This document shows, one piece after another, positions 1 to 7,387 of a stretch of DNA of 32,331 nt (position 1 is its first letter; each line of letters begins with the position of its first letter). A program made the translations under genes and the position numbers. Origin of the DNA: a candidate division WWE3 bacterium RIFCSPHIGHO2_02_FULL_38_14 (GTDB lineage: Bacteria; Patescibacteriota; WWE3; UBA101185; UBA10185); NCBI GenBank assembly GCA_001772865.1, contig MEVD01000007.1, positions 1 to 32,331 on the forward strand, in the 5' to 3' direction. The notes under the pieces are model-generated. The model saw nothing but the letters and a program-made list of their open reading frames with translations. It was not told the origin of the DNA and made no database searches.

Positions 1-577
1 CCTCCTCTACTTCTTCCTCCATCGTGGCTTTGTCTATTTTAACTACCAGTTCGTCGGGTTCGTGGTCTATCAGTTCCACTTTTTCTCTGTCGTATTCCAA
101 ATCGGAAATTTTTAGTCCTTCTCCTACTTCGGTTATTTTAGATACGTCCACCTCGAATTTGTGGGGTAAATCAGTTGGAAGGGCTTCCACTGTAATCTCG
201 TTTAATAACTGTAAAACCAAGCCCTCGCCGCTTTTTATCAGTTCGTTTTTTTCTTCTCCCACTATTTCAACGGGAATGTCCGCCGTAATCTTTTCTTTTA
301 GATTTACTTTTTGAAAGCTTGCATGAATAGGATTTCCGGTTACGGGATCTAGCTGTAAATCTTTTATTAATACTTTTTCGGATATGCCGCTGTGTTTTAA
401 GTCCACCAAAGTGGTTTCTCCGGCTTCGTCAAATACTTTTACAAATTGATTGTAGTCTACGGTTAAAGGCAGTGATTCTACGCCTTTTGAAAACACAACT
501 GCCGGAAGTTTTCTATCAAGTCTCAGTTTTTTTGATTTTTTTCCGAGTTGGGTTCGGTTTTCTGCAGCAATTTCCAT
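1..577 (-). CDS. rplY: 50S ribosomal protein bL25 (TL5/CTC long form), 3' end cut by window
   Basis: Binds 5S rRNA in the large ribosomal subunit; the long CTC form carries an extra C-terminal beta domain. The visible 192 residues open with MEIAAENRTQLGKKSKKLR and LPAVVFSKG, the typical L25 N-terminus, then a TL5-like domain containing IHASFQKVNL and EITVEALP. The reading frame is open to the window edge and ends in acidic residues, so only a short tail should be missing. The ATG at 577-575 was chosen because it restores the canonical L25 start. It lies inside the upstream zinc-ribbon gene, overlapping its last 55 bases in another frame, which suggests translational coupling. Identification is by family resemblance and is confident. 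Confidence 0.88.
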   Translation of the reverse strand, partial: MEIAAENRTQLGKKSKKLRLDRKLPAVVFSKGVESLPLTVDYNQFVKVFDEAGETTLVDLKHSGISEKVLIKDLQLDPVTGNPIHASFQKVNLKEKITADIPVEIVGEEKNELIKSGEGLVLQLLNEITVEALPTDLPHKFEVDVSKITEVGEGLKISDLEYDREKVELIDHEPDELVVKIDKATMEEEVEE

Positions 578-876
578 AAAGATTCCTTTTCGAGCAGTTT
601 GTGCAAATTCAGCAAATCATCATAACTTACATTTTTAGCAGCCAGAAATTTTTTGATTTCGTCCGCTTTTAAGTCGGTAACTATCGGAGTTGTTCCGGTG
701 CCGGCAGTAGTAATTGTCACCATGCTTTCAGCTTGGCATTTAGGGCATATCGCGTGCGCAATTATAGCAATCGGCGCTTCGGATATTGTTACCAGCTTTG
801 CCCCTTCTAAACTCGTTCCGCATTTGTAGCAGTATGTTCTTTCTAAATGTTCTTTTATATATCGGTTTTCAAACAT
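523..876 (-). CDS. Small zinc-ribbon protein upstream of rplY
   Basis: About 117 residues with one Cys pair near the N-terminus (CYKC) and a second after about 25 residues (CPKC), spaced as in a four-Cys zinc ribbon. The C-terminal third is helical and charged and contains a DDLLNLHKLLEKE segment. Function unknown. The ATG at 876 is preferred over the upstream GTG at 900 because the predicted promoter would start transcription near 899. Its end overlaps the bL25 start by 55 bases, so the two are probably one operon and the protein may be linked to translation. That link is inference from position only. Confidence 0.7.
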   Translation of the reverse strand: MFENRYIKEHLERTYCYKCGTSLEGAKLVTISEAPIAIIAHAICPKCQAESMVTITTAGTGTTPIVTDLKADEIKKFLAAKNVSYDDLLNLHKLLEKESLWKLLQKTEPNSEKNQKN

Positions 877-905
877 TTTTTGGGCTTTCCAGCGAAGCAC
901 GTGTC

Positions 906-933
906 ATTGTACCATTTTGCGTATTCCGGTCAA
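906..933 (-). promoter_or_regulatory. Promoter of the zinc-ribbon/rplY operon
   Basis: Read on the minus strand, a TTGACC -35 box (933-928) and a TACAAT -10 box (911-906) are separated by 16 bases. Transcription would start near 899, giving a leader of about 23 bases before the ATG at 876. Confidence 0.6.
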
Positions 934-1041
934 ATTTTATGCCGCGGTTCAAATTGCATTTTTGCGATTGTGTAGGGTTATTTTAATATATTTTCGGTGT
1001 TTTGTCTTGTGTTTTTTCCGGTGAAAATAGAGAAAGGAGGG

Positions 1042-1133
1042 TTGAAAAAAGAGTGGCTTTGGGTAATATGACTATAGGGCGTGAGCACCGTATTACTATA
1101 AGTTTACATAGCTAGATATATTGCCGCTACAAT
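1042..1133 (+). promoter_or_regulatory. Two candidate promoters upstream of comF
   Basis: A distal candidate has TTGAAA (1042-1047), a 16-base spacer and TAATAT (1064-1069), followed directly by CTATAGGG. A proximal candidate has TTTACA (1103-1108), a 19-base spacer and TACAAT (1128-1133). Between them GTAATA and TATTAC form an inverted repeat around 1063-1096. The stretch 877-1156 holds no gene. Confidence 0.4.
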
Positions 1134-1156
1134 AAAAAGGTGATTGTGGATAACTT

Positions 1157-1876
1157 ATGGAAAAACTTTTAAAACTTATTTTTCCTGAAAAATGTATATT
1201 CTGTGGGCAATTCGGAGACGTTTTTTGTGTTGAATGCCTTAAGAAGTGCAAAGTATTAATGGACAGCTTTTGTATTGTCTGCGATAAAGTGTCAATCGGA
1301 GGTTCTACGCATGAAAAATGCATGGATATACAAAACACACAGGAATCTGTACACAGGCTAAATTTAATATTTCCGTCCAGGCTTATAACACTTTTTTCAT
1401 ATGAAGGAGTAGTAAGGGAGTGTATAAAACGGGCTAAGTTTTCGGGCAGAGAGTTTTTGGCATTTAAAAGGCTGGCTCAATTCGGTTGTACATATGCGGT
1501 TAAGCTTGGCCTGGATTTTAAAGATTTTATTGCAGTTCCTGTTCCTGTAAGTTCAAATAGAATGAGGGAAAGAGGGTTTAATCAATCGGAAATGATTGCC
1601 AAAATAATATGCGGAAATTTTAAAATAAAAATGGGTACTTCTATTTTAATTAGAAAAAAAGATACTCCGCATCAGACAACTTTTGACAGAGAATCACGAT
1701 TTAAAAATGTTGAAAATGCTTTTAAAGTGAATAAAAAAGTAGAGGGTGTAAATATATTGTTGGTGGACGACATCTGCACTACCGGAGCAACATTCCTTGA
1801 GGCATCTAAAGTGCTGATGAATGCTGGTGCCATAAGTGTTGAGTGCTTTGCTCTAAGCAAAAAGCTGAAGGTTTAG
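1157..1876 (+). CDS. comF: ComF family phosphoribosyltransferase-like protein
   Basis: 239 residues. The N-terminus has a Cys cluster (CIFC, CVEC, CIVC, then EKC), the zinc-finger part of ComF proteins. The C-terminal half is a type I phosphoribosyltransferase fold with VPVPVSSNRMRERGFNQ and the PRPP-binding loop ILLVDDICTTGAT near the end. ComF proteins support DNA uptake in competent bacteria, acting in the cytosol with the ComFA helicase. The exact reaction is not established, and no other competence genes are in the window. Length is normal for the family. A weak GGTGAT lies about 10 bases before the ATG. Confidence 0.88.
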   Translation: MEKLLKLIFPEKCIFCGQFGDVFCVECLKKCKVLMDSFCIVCDKVSIGGSTHEKCMDIQNTQESVHRLNLIFPSRLITLFSYEGVVRECIKRAKFSGREFLAFKRLAQFGCTYAVKLGLDFKDFIAVPVPVSSNRMRERGFNQSEMIAKIICGNFKIKMGTSILIRKKDTPHQTTFDRESRFKNVENAFKVNKKVEGVNILLVDDICTTGATFLEASKVLMNAGAISVECFALSKKLKV

Positions 1877-1894
1877 TTTGAAGTTGTTCTAAAG

Positions 1895-1900
1895 TATAAT
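1895..1900 (+). promoter_or_regulatory. -10 box of tRNA-Ser
   Basis: A perfect TATAAT lies 26 bases before the mature tRNA 5' end. The -35 region (TTTAGT near 1872) is weak. Confidence 0.5.
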
Positions 1901-1926
1901 AGCCCTGTCGCCCCAAAGTAAGTAAT

Positions 1927-2017
1927 GGAGGGTTAGCCAAGTGGTTACGGCAACGGTTTGCTAAACCGTCACGGTCTAAAAAGCCGTGCGTGGGTTCGAA
2001 TCCCACACCCTCCGCCA
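1927..2017 (+). tRNA. tRNA-Ser (anticodon GCU), CCA encoded
   Basis: The acceptor stem GGAGGGT pairs with ACCCTCC. The anticodon loop TTGCTAA gives GCT and sits on a 5-bp ACGGT/ACCGT stem. A long variable arm (CACGGTC...GCCGTG) marks it as a class II serine tRNA. The T arm is canonical and GCCA is encoded at the 3' end. Fragments of its 3' end recur at 2690-2706 and, degenerate, at 3496-3524, suggesting the gene served as an integration target. Confidence 0.97.
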
Positions 2018-2019
2018 TA

Positions 2020-2048
2020 TTTATACTCTCTGTATATTAGGTTACAAT
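2020..2048 (+). promoter_or_regulatory. Leaderless-type promoter of the 2055 gene
   Basis: TTTATA (2020-2025), a 17-base spacer and TACAAT (2043-2048). The expected start point, 7 bases after the -10 box, coincides with the A of the ATG at 2055. There is no Shine-Dalgarno. Confidence 0.5.
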
Positions 2049-2054
2049 TTTTAT

Positions 2055-2660
2055 ATGAAACTCAAGGCAATCGTACTAGTATGTTTATTAGTCTTAGTAG
2101 TGGTAACTTACTATTTCTCGCAGCAATATACTTCTAAAAAAAATTCAAAAACTGATAGTAATCAACAAATATCCAAACCATACTTAAATACTAGAAAGCT
2201 ATATACCCATGAACAAGTGTCATTTAACTACGATTCTTCTTTGTCTGTGAAGATTGCAGGTGACTTTGATAACAGTTTATATAAGCCGGGAGATATAGTA
2301 ATAGAAAACCCAAGTTCAAATGCATGTTTTGAGTCTTTTAACCCAACTGTAGTTATAAGAATTCATTCAAATAATACATCTGCAAGTCTAAAAGATTTTA
2401 TTAAGATAATGCACAATTATAAAACTATGGCGGGTGATAAGTATGTATATGATATGTTTACTGTGGATAACTATCTAGATGAAAATACTTTTGAATATGA
2501 AGGGAGTATTTGGGAGATGCCTATGAAATATTATGTTTTAAGGAAAGGTGCTACCTATGTCCAACTGTTTCTGTACGGTAGTTGTAGTGTTGGTGGTAGT
2601 TATTCAGATCAAGAGGAATATGAGTTTTATAAGCTGGTGGATTCTTTGAAGATTAGTTGA
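2055..2660 (+). CDS. Membrane-anchored exported protein of unknown function
   Basis: 201 residues. A short basic start (MKLK) is followed by a hydrophobic segment (residues about 4-22) that fits a signal anchor, then a Ser/Lys/Asn-rich linker and a globular extracellular part. The domain opens with VSFNYDSSLSVK and closes with EFYKLVDSLKI, resembling PsbP-like or stress-response lipoprotein-type domains; this is only a loose similarity. An in-frame ATG at 1986 lies inside tRNA-Ser and was rejected in favour of 2055. The gene sits alone between tRNA-Ser and the first copy of the tRNA 3' end, so it is probably island cargo. Confidence 0.65.
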   Translation: MKLKAIVLVCLLVLVVVTYYFSQQYTSKKNSKTDSNQQISKPYLNTRKLYTHEQVSFNYDSSLSVKIAGDFDNSLYKPGDIVIENPSSNACFESFNPTVVIRIHSNNTSASLKDFIKIMHNYKTMAGDKYVYDMFTVDNYLDENTFEYEGSIWEMPMKYYVLRKGATYVQLFLYGSCSVGGSYSDQEEYEFYKLVDSLKIS

Positions 2661-2678
2661 TCTTTATTGAATTGAAAG

Positions 2679-2707
2679 TTCCAAGTGCGTCCCACACCCT
2701 CCGCCAG
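2679..2707 (+). repeat. Copy of the tRNA-Ser 3' end (att-like), copy 2
   Basis: The 17 bases TCCCACACCCTCCGCCA (2690-2706) are identical to the tRNA-Ser 3' end (2001-2017). GTGCG just before also matches the tRNA if ten bases are skipped. The next copy (3496-3524) matches this 29-base block at 22 positions. No complete tRNA can fold here, so it is best read as a target-site duplication. Confidence 0.75.
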
Positions 2708-2776
2708 TTAGAACACAGAATTTATTGTAAAGCAAAAAAAATTTACCGGTATTAAATTAAACTAAATATCTAATGT

Positions 2777-2805
2777 TAGACAAATTGTATAACATGTGTT
2801 ATGTT
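2777..2805 (+). promoter_or_regulatory. Promoter and candidate operator of the toxin-antitoxin pair
   Basis: TAGACA (2777-2782), a 17-base spacer and TATGTT (2800-2805), with the start predicted at the ATG at 2812. A perfect 6-bp inverted repeat with a 2-base spacer, ATAACA-TG-TGTTAT (2789-2802), covers the spacer and part of the -10 box. Phd-family antitoxins autorepress by binding such palindromes, so this is a plausible operator. Confidence 0.5.
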
Positions 2806-2811
2806 ATAAGT

Positions 2812-3099
2812 ATGAAAAACGATAAAATTAAAAAAGTTACCGTAAGAGCCCTTCAACATAACTTAGCCGCCTATCTGGAAATGGCAAAAGCAGACCCCAT
2901 AGTTGTTACCAAACATGGAAACGATGAAGTTTTAATGATCAATCCTGTAAAGTATCACTATACTGAAAAGACAAATAAGCCGTACAGAGTAAAGGATACA
3001 AAGTTTGTAGGCATGTATAAAGATAGAGAAGACTGGAAGGGACTGTCTAACAGTGACGTAACTAATAAGTTAAGAAATGATTCCTGGTATGGCAAGTAA
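2812..3099 (+). CDS. Phd/YefM-like type II antitoxin
   Basis: 95 residues. The N-terminal part (VTVRALQHNLAAYLEMA, then PIVVTKHGNDEVLMINP) has the Phd/YefM DNA-binding fold: a strand, a helix that aligns with 'REFRxNLxxYLxxV', and the 'PvvvTrhGkp' hairpin. The C-terminal half is polar and would wrap the toxin. It should neutralise the PIN toxin whose gene overlaps its last bases. ATG 2812 is preferred to the upstream in-frame ATG at 2773 because the promoter and operator lie between them. The pair sits between two copies of the tRNA-Ser 3' end, so it is likely mobile cargo. Confidence 0.75.
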   Translation: MKNDKIKKVTVRALQHNLAAYLEMAKADPIVVTKHGNDEVLMINPVKYHYTEKTNKPYRVKDTKFVGMYKDREDWKGLSNSDVTNKLRNDSWYGK

Positions 3100-3475
3100 G
3101 TCAGTAATTCTTGCAGACACATCCATTTTGATCGGTTTGCAGAGAGGTGATCCGAAGATTATACCTCAGTTTGATAAAATTGCAGACTCTATTCACATAT
3201 CGCGTATTTCGACATGTGAATTAATCTATGGTTCTAGAGACAAAAAAGAAAAGAATATAAATAAGACCTTTTTGAGCAACTTTCCAATAATAGAAATCAA
3301 TGAAGACATATCGCAGTATTCCTATATTTTGCTGGATAAATACGGTTTAAAAAATAGATTCGGAATAGCAGATTCTTTATTAGCTGGTACTGCAATAATA
3401 AACGATCTCGCTTTTTGGACCGGTAATACGAAACATTTTCGAGTAATTAAAGAATTAACTTTTTATAAAAGTTGA
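3089..3475 (+). CDS. vapC: PIN-domain toxin, VapC-like ribonuclease
   Basis: 128 residues from ATG 3089. The PIN active-site acids are visible: Asp10 in ILADTSILIGL, Glu44 in STCELIYGS, and Asp95 in GIADSLLAG, followed by a FWTGNTKHF segment typical of VapC C-termini. VapC toxins are Mg2+-dependent RNases that cut tRNA or rRNA when freed from antitoxin; the target here cannot be told. The start overlaps the antitoxin stop by 11 bases (23 if ATG 3077 is used), as in coupled toxin-antitoxin operons. All catalytic positions look intact, so it is probably functional. Confidence 0.82.
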   Translation: MASKSVILADTSILIGLQRGDPKIIPQFDKIADSIHISRISTCELIYGSRDKKEKNINKTFLSNFPIIEINEDISQYSYILLDKYGLKNRFGIADSLLAGTAIINDLAFWTGNTKHFRVIKELTFYKS

Positions 3476-3495
3476 ATTGGTTTTTGTGAGAAAAT

Positions 3496-3524
3496 TTCCA
3501 GTACCGCCCCACCCCATCCGCCAG
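3496..3524 (+). repeat. Degenerate copy of the tRNA-Ser 3' end (att-like), copy 3
   Basis: TTCCAGTACC...CATCCGCCAG aligns without gaps to the 29-base block at 2679-2707 with 22 identities, and ends in TCCGCCA like tRNA-Ser. It lies 21 bases after the vapC stop and marks the far end of the tRNA-linked region. Confidence 0.6.
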
Positions 3525-3533
3525 ATAAAAATA

Positions 3534-4637
3534 CTACAATTCCTTCAAAATATATCCCTTATTCTTAACGGTAATAACAGTATAAAAGTTTTTAATTTTG
3601 GTTTTTAGTCGCTGAATTGCTTTATATATTGCCCACAAAGAGTATGTATCCGGCGTCAATTTCATTAATTGTGCAATTTTTTCACGCTCGACCAATGTGT
3701 TTTTGTTTTCCACCAATATCGCCAAAATACGGCGTTCCCTATCCGACAAGTCTTTCATAAAAAACCCGTAACCTTTTGCATCGAATTTTTTTAAATAGTG
3801 TGATACTAGTTTGGAAAATATTTCGCCTTTGTCGTTAAAAATCTGCAGCCTCCTGCAGATCTCCAATGGCTCTTTAATTACCACTTTGGCGATATCGTTG
3901 ACCCTTGCCAGCAAAGGCGGATATTGGAGCATGTGGTCGATAAAGTTTAATGAATCAGTGTCGTATTCGGTTAAGTAAAAACAGATATAAAGTATCAGCG
4001 CAGGATTTCCTCCGGATAGTTCGTGTATTTCCTGTATAAGACGTAAAGGGATATTCCAGTTGTATTGCTTGTTGTTTATCAAAATGATTCTTTCGGTTCC
4101 TTCCCTGTCGAACGGCTGAACTATTAATGTTTTTGTAAATAAAGCGTATGTTTTGTAGTCTTTTGCGTAATCCAAATTTAAAATAGAATAATTGGCGATG
4201 GTTAAAAATACAACGCTGTTCGGATTAATACCGCCGATACTGTAACAGTACTGCAGAAGGTTTTTGTCGATATTTGCGCTGACCCCTTCCAGAATTATTA
4301 CCAGCTGGTTTTCTTTAGTTAGGTGTTCAATATAAGATTGTATGTCCGCATAGGGCGGACACTCAAGCCTGCTTTTAATTTGATCCCGGTAAATATCGGC
4401 GTTTTTTGACAGAAGTTCTAAATTAATTAATACGGTTTTTATTTTAGGGTATTCCTGATTGAGGATTAATTGTATGAATCTGGGGAAGTATGATTTACCG
4501 AATCCGGGAATTCCGGTAATCACAACACTAATGCCGTTTAAAAGAGATTCAAGCGTTTTATCTGTAATCTGTCCAAAGTGATATCTTGGTAATTTAGATA
4601 TAACTTCTATCACGGTAAGAAAAATAACACGAAACAA
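3534..4637 (-). CDS. AAA/STAND-type ATPase fused to an OmpR-like winged helix
   Basis: 367 residues from a TTG start. The Walker A motif GIPGFGKS is at residues 42-49 and a Walker B-like QLVIILEG at about 111-118. A helical region with a HELSGGNPALI segment is typical of AAA_16/NB-ARC-like regulators. Residues about 297-367 form a winged helix of the OmpR/PhoB type (LSDRERRILAILVENKN ... VITVKNKGYIL). This suggests a nucleotide-controlled transcription regulator without a receiver domain. The start is uncertain: no ATG is in frame near the 5' end, and GTG 4613 is an alternative. The gene diverges from the 4644 gene with only 6 bases between start codons. Target genes unknown. Confidence 0.7.
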   Translation of the reverse strand: MFRVIFLTVIEVISKLPRYHFGQITDKTLESLLNGISVVITGIPGFGKSYFPRFIQLILNQEYPKIKTVLINLELLSKNADIYRDQIKSRLECPPYADIQSYIEHLTKENQLVIILEGVSANIDKNLLQYCYSIGGINPNSVVFLTIANYSILNLDYAKDYKTYALFTKTLIVQPFDREGTERIILINNKQYNWNIPLRLIQEIHELSGGNPALILYICFYLTEYDTDSLNFIDHMLQYPPLLARVNDIAKVVIKEPLEICRRLQIFNDKGEIFSKLVSHYLKKFDAKGYGFFMKDLSDRERRILAILVENKNTLVEREKIAQLMKLTPDTYSLWAIYKAIQRLKTKIKNFYTVITVKNKGYILKEL

Positions 4638-4643
4638 CCATAA

Positions 4644-5624
4644 ATGTCCAATTACAGTCCATCTTGCATTAAAATTTGGTCAAGCCTAAAAAAACAATTC
4701 TTATTAAACTTTCAAATACGGAGCAACGAAAATATGAATTATTTAGTATTGGATTATTTATGGTCAGATAAAGTACCTTATCTGGTTTTGTGTGAGAAAG
4801 CTTCTAAGTACATCATCCGAAGAGAGATTAATAATCTGGCATTCAGCTGGAACGTGTCTTCCTACAGAAAATGTCCGGGTTATATGAACCTTCTGACCGG
4901 AAAACATTTTCTGTGCACTGAAAATACCGATATGACCGGTATGGAATTCGAAAGGTGCAAAAGCTGTGAAGTAAAAACAGGATTTAGAGACGGATTTGTT
5001 TTCCATATAAAAGATATAAATAAAACTGCCCAAAAGTATTTTCAGCATGAACATTATTTATATCTGGCGTTTTTTTCTCCGAACCATTTTAAAGTTGGCA
5101 CTACCAATATAATAAGAAAGTTTGATCGTCTTTATGAACAGGGGGCTTATGCTTTTTGTTTTTTTGCATCTGCCATAGGGCTTAAAGTAGTTGAAATTGA
5201 AAGGTATATTTCCGGACATTTTTATATACCCGAACGGCTGACAAACAAAGTAAAATTTGAGTTGATTAAAAACAATATACAACCCCCAGACCTGCTTGAG
5301 TCATTAAAGGAGAAACACAGAGTAGTTGCGGCGGTTTTGGGCGCCACTGAATTTAAAGAATATCTTTGGGAAAAGCCGGAGTTTAACATAATACAAAATT
5401 CTCAAGTTTTAAATTCAGAAAATATCAGAAACTGCAGTCTGCTTGATGACTTTTCACAGATAAGCGGAACCGTTTTAGGAGTTAAAGGCTCGTATATTAT
5501 ATTTGAAAATGCCGGAAGCTTATATGCAATAAAAGGCAGAAAACTTGTGGGAAGAACTATAGAAGAACTTAACAACGGTACTTATATAGTTGTGGATAAA
5601 TATCAGTTGAGGTTGGATATTTAG
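4644..5624 (+). CDS. DUF2797-like protein with Cys pairs and a GIY-YIG-like core
   Basis: 326 residues. Four cysteines (77, 91, 105, 108) could bind zinc. They are followed by HEHYLYLAFFSPNHFKVGTT (about 135-154), Arg158/Arg162 and EQGA (165-168). That order (Cys cluster, H-x-YLA, KVGxT, R, EQGA) is what I recall for DUF2797 proteins, whose middle resembles GIY-YIG/T5orf172 nuclease cores. The C-terminal 90 residues look like a separate beta-rich domain. No activity is established. It faces the winged-helix ATPase across 6 bases, so the two are probably co-regulated. Confidence 0.55.
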   Translation: MSNYSPSCIKIWSSLKKQFLLNFQIRSNENMNYLVLDYLWSDKVPYLVLCEKASKYIIRREINNLAFSWNVSSYRKCPGYMNLLTGKHFLCTENTDMTGMEFERCKSCEVKTGFRDGFVFHIKDINKTAQKYFQHEHYLYLAFFSPNHFKVGTTNIIRKFDRLYEQGAYAFCFFASAIGLKVVEIERYISGHFYIPERLTNKVKFELIKNNIQPPDLLESLKEKHRVVAAVLGATEFKEYLWEKPEFNIIQNSQVLNSENIRNCSLLDDFSQISGTVLGVKGSYIIFENAGSLYAIKGRKLVGRTIEELNNGTYIVVDKYQLRLDI

Positions 5625-5627
5625 GTT

Positions 5628-6410
5628 TTATTTATAACGGTCAGCCAGTTTACCCTCGTAAATATAACCGGGTTTTTCATCTATATTGCTTCTGGGGTCG
5701 GCCAGTAAGTGATCTCTTCTATCCCTGAGAAAATCTTTAACGTTTACCATGGCTTTATCTTTTTTGTCAGAATCTTCGCTGTCCAAGTCTCTTACCCATC
5801 CTCTTAATACCTCTTCATTCTGTCTATATTTTCTGGCCGGTCCAATTGTGTTGTCACCGTCTGCCTCTGCTTCTTTTGCATATATATCTGCCATGAGTAA
5901 AAGATGTTTTTTGCGCTCCTGTCTGTAGCTGTAATCATCAATGTAATCGTGGTCCTCATCTGCTGATGAGAGTGGAATACCCACCGGTCTTTTGATTGAC
6001 GTTAAACTTCTATCCATTTCAACCAGTTCTTCTTTGAGCCTTTGAATTTCCTGTCTCCTTCTTTCGTGAAGTACGTGTTTCCTGGTTTCTCTCAAGTCTT
6101 CATATATTTCCGGATCGTCACCTACAGAACTCACTCCAGACAGTCTTCTTGCCATTTCAATATAATCCTCTGCTCGTTGCATTTGCGATTTAAAGGCGTG
6201 TGATTCATCTTTTACGTTTAGAGCAACACCTGCAGCAAATTCTCTTGCTTCGTCTTTAGTTTCCTGAGCTAATGCTAAATAATAATTGGCTACATCTACG
6301 GGGCTTAGATTTTCTATTGCTGTATCACTAGGAAGGTTTGCCAGAATTTCATCAAAAGCAGAAACTACTTCTTGTGCTGTCATGTCTTCGTAGGTTGACC
6401 TTGATAACAT
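5628..6410 (-). CDS. Hypothetical charged, helical cytoplasmic protein
   Basis: 260 residues, no membrane segment, no signal peptide and no family I recognise. It is very rich in Glu, Asp, Arg and Lys. Long helices with coiled-coil character are likely at about residues 95-145 (RHVLHERRRQEIQRLKEEL region) and near the C-terminus. It ends only 3 bases from the convergent 4644 gene. On its strand a TATATT -10-like box lies 11 bases before the ATG, with no Shine-Dalgarno, the leaderless-like pattern seen elsewhere in the window. Confidence 0.6.
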   Translation of the reverse strand: MLSRSTYEDMTAQEVVSAFDEILANLPSDTAIENLSPVDVANYYLALAQETKDEAREFAAGVALNVKDESHAFKSQMQRAEDYIEMARRLSGVSSVGDDPEIYEDLRETRKHVLHERRRQEIQRLKEELVEMDRSLTSIKRPVGIPLSSADEDHDYIDDYSYRQERKKHLLLMADIYAKEAEADGDNTIGPARKYRQNEEVLRGWVRDLDSEDSDKKDKAMVNVKDFLRDRRDHLLADPRSNIDEKPGYIYEGKLADRYK

Positions 6411-6520
6411 ACCAAGAGTTTAATATATAAATAAAAATTGTAAATAGTTTCAAATGGGCACATCGGAATTCTTCGTAATTATTTGCACTAAAACCAAAAT
6501 TATGTACAATTAATTCAAAT

Positions 6521-7120
6521 ATGAACCTTAGAGATTTAGCAACATACGTAGGTGTTACCCCTCCAAAAAAAGATGAGGCGCCTGTTCAGCCTTCTACGCC
6601 GGTTCAGGCAACCACTCCGGAAATGCTAGGAGAGAAAAAAGTTTTGTACGAATGGGAATCTTCTTCAAAGCTGGAAAAAAGATCCTGGGACCCTAAAATG
6701 GTCAGGACCGGAGTTGTGATAGGGGTAGTTGTAGGGCTTCTGCTGTTTTTAATGCAGGAGTTCTTTTTAATTCTGGTTGTAGCAAGCGTAATATTTATAA
6801 GCTATATTTTGTCAAATTCTCCAATGGAAAATGTGAGGCATGAAATAAGCACCCACGGAGTAAAATCCGCAGATCAGCAGTTTTACTGGTATGAGCTTAA
6901 GCAGTTCTTTTTTACAAACACCACTGACCCCCAACTTTTGGCGATGGATACAAAAGACAGACTGCCCGGCAGATTGTTTTTCGCTTTCAGACCCGACGAA
7001 AAAGAGAAACTAAAAGAACTTGTCTCACTTTATTTACCTTATCTGTCCGAAGAACCGACTACCGTTATAAACAAAGCCTATTACAGCCTTTTAGACAAAT
7101 TCAATTTTGAAGGCAAGTAA
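6521..7120 (+). CDS. Hypothetical membrane protein with two adjacent transmembrane segments
   Basis: 199 residues. The first 60 residues are Pro/Thr-rich and probably disordered. A pair of hydrophobic segments (about 62-80 and 83-97) forms a hairpin in the membrane. The C-terminal 100 residues are a soluble domain (VKSADQQFYWYELKQFFF, FFAFRPDEKEKLKELVSLYLP) resembling membrane-linked PH-like domains found in candidate-phyla genomes. That resemblance is from memory and is weak. A TACAAT box at 6505-6510 lies 10 bases before the ATG and no Shine-Dalgarno is present. Confidence 0.6.
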   Translation: MNLRDLATYVGVTPPKKDEAPVQPSTPVQATTPEMLGEKKVLYEWESSSKLEKRSWDPKMVRTGVVIGVVVGLLLFLMQEFFLILVVASVIFISYILSNSPMENVRHEISTHGVKSADQQFYWYELKQFFFTNTTDPQLLAMDTKDRLPGRLFFAFRPDEKEKLKELVSLYLPYLSEEPTTVINKAYYSLLDKFNFEGK

Positions 7121-7217
7121 GTTTTTTCCAAGCGAAAATTTTATAGGGGTTCTTCTCGCGGTTTAGGTGTTTTGACCGTTCGTAGGGAAGACTCCCGAAA
7201 ATACTACTTTTACAATG

Positions 7218-7223
7218 TATAAT
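7218..7223 (+). promoter_or_regulatory. -10 box of tRNA-Arg
   Basis: A perfect TATAAT lies 33 bases before the mature 5' end of the tRNA. I see no clear -35 box. Confidence 0.45.
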
Positions 7224-7256
7224 GAGCAAGTCTATGGTTTTGCCTTTTTGTGACTT

Positions 7257-7332
7257 GTGCCCGTAGTTCAGTGGATAGAACGCGACGTTGCGGACGTCGA
7301 AGTCGGGGGTTCAATTCCCTCCGGGCACGCCA
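7257..7332 (+). tRNA. tRNA-Arg (anticodon GCG), CCA encoded
   Basis: The acceptor GTGCCCG pairs with CGGGCAC. The D stem is GTTC/GAAC. The anticodon stem CGACG/CGTCG closes the loop TTGCGGA, giving anticodon GCG. The T stem is GGGGG/CCCTC and GCCA is encoded. Most bacteria read CGU/CGC with an ACG (inosine) tRNA; a genomic G34 removes the need for A-to-I editing here. Confidence 0.95.
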
Positions 7333-7387
7333 TAAAAACAATTGACTATAATCACTATAAAGCCAATAATTAAGCCGTTAAACCAAT

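Noticed and set aside
1986-2054. In-frame N-terminal extension of the 2055 gene
   Set aside because: It starts inside tRNA-Ser and before the -10 box; the ATG at 2055 gives a clean signal anchor.
2679-2707. Second, truncated tRNA gene
   Set aside because: Only the 3' arm is present and no D or anticodon arm can be folded upstream.
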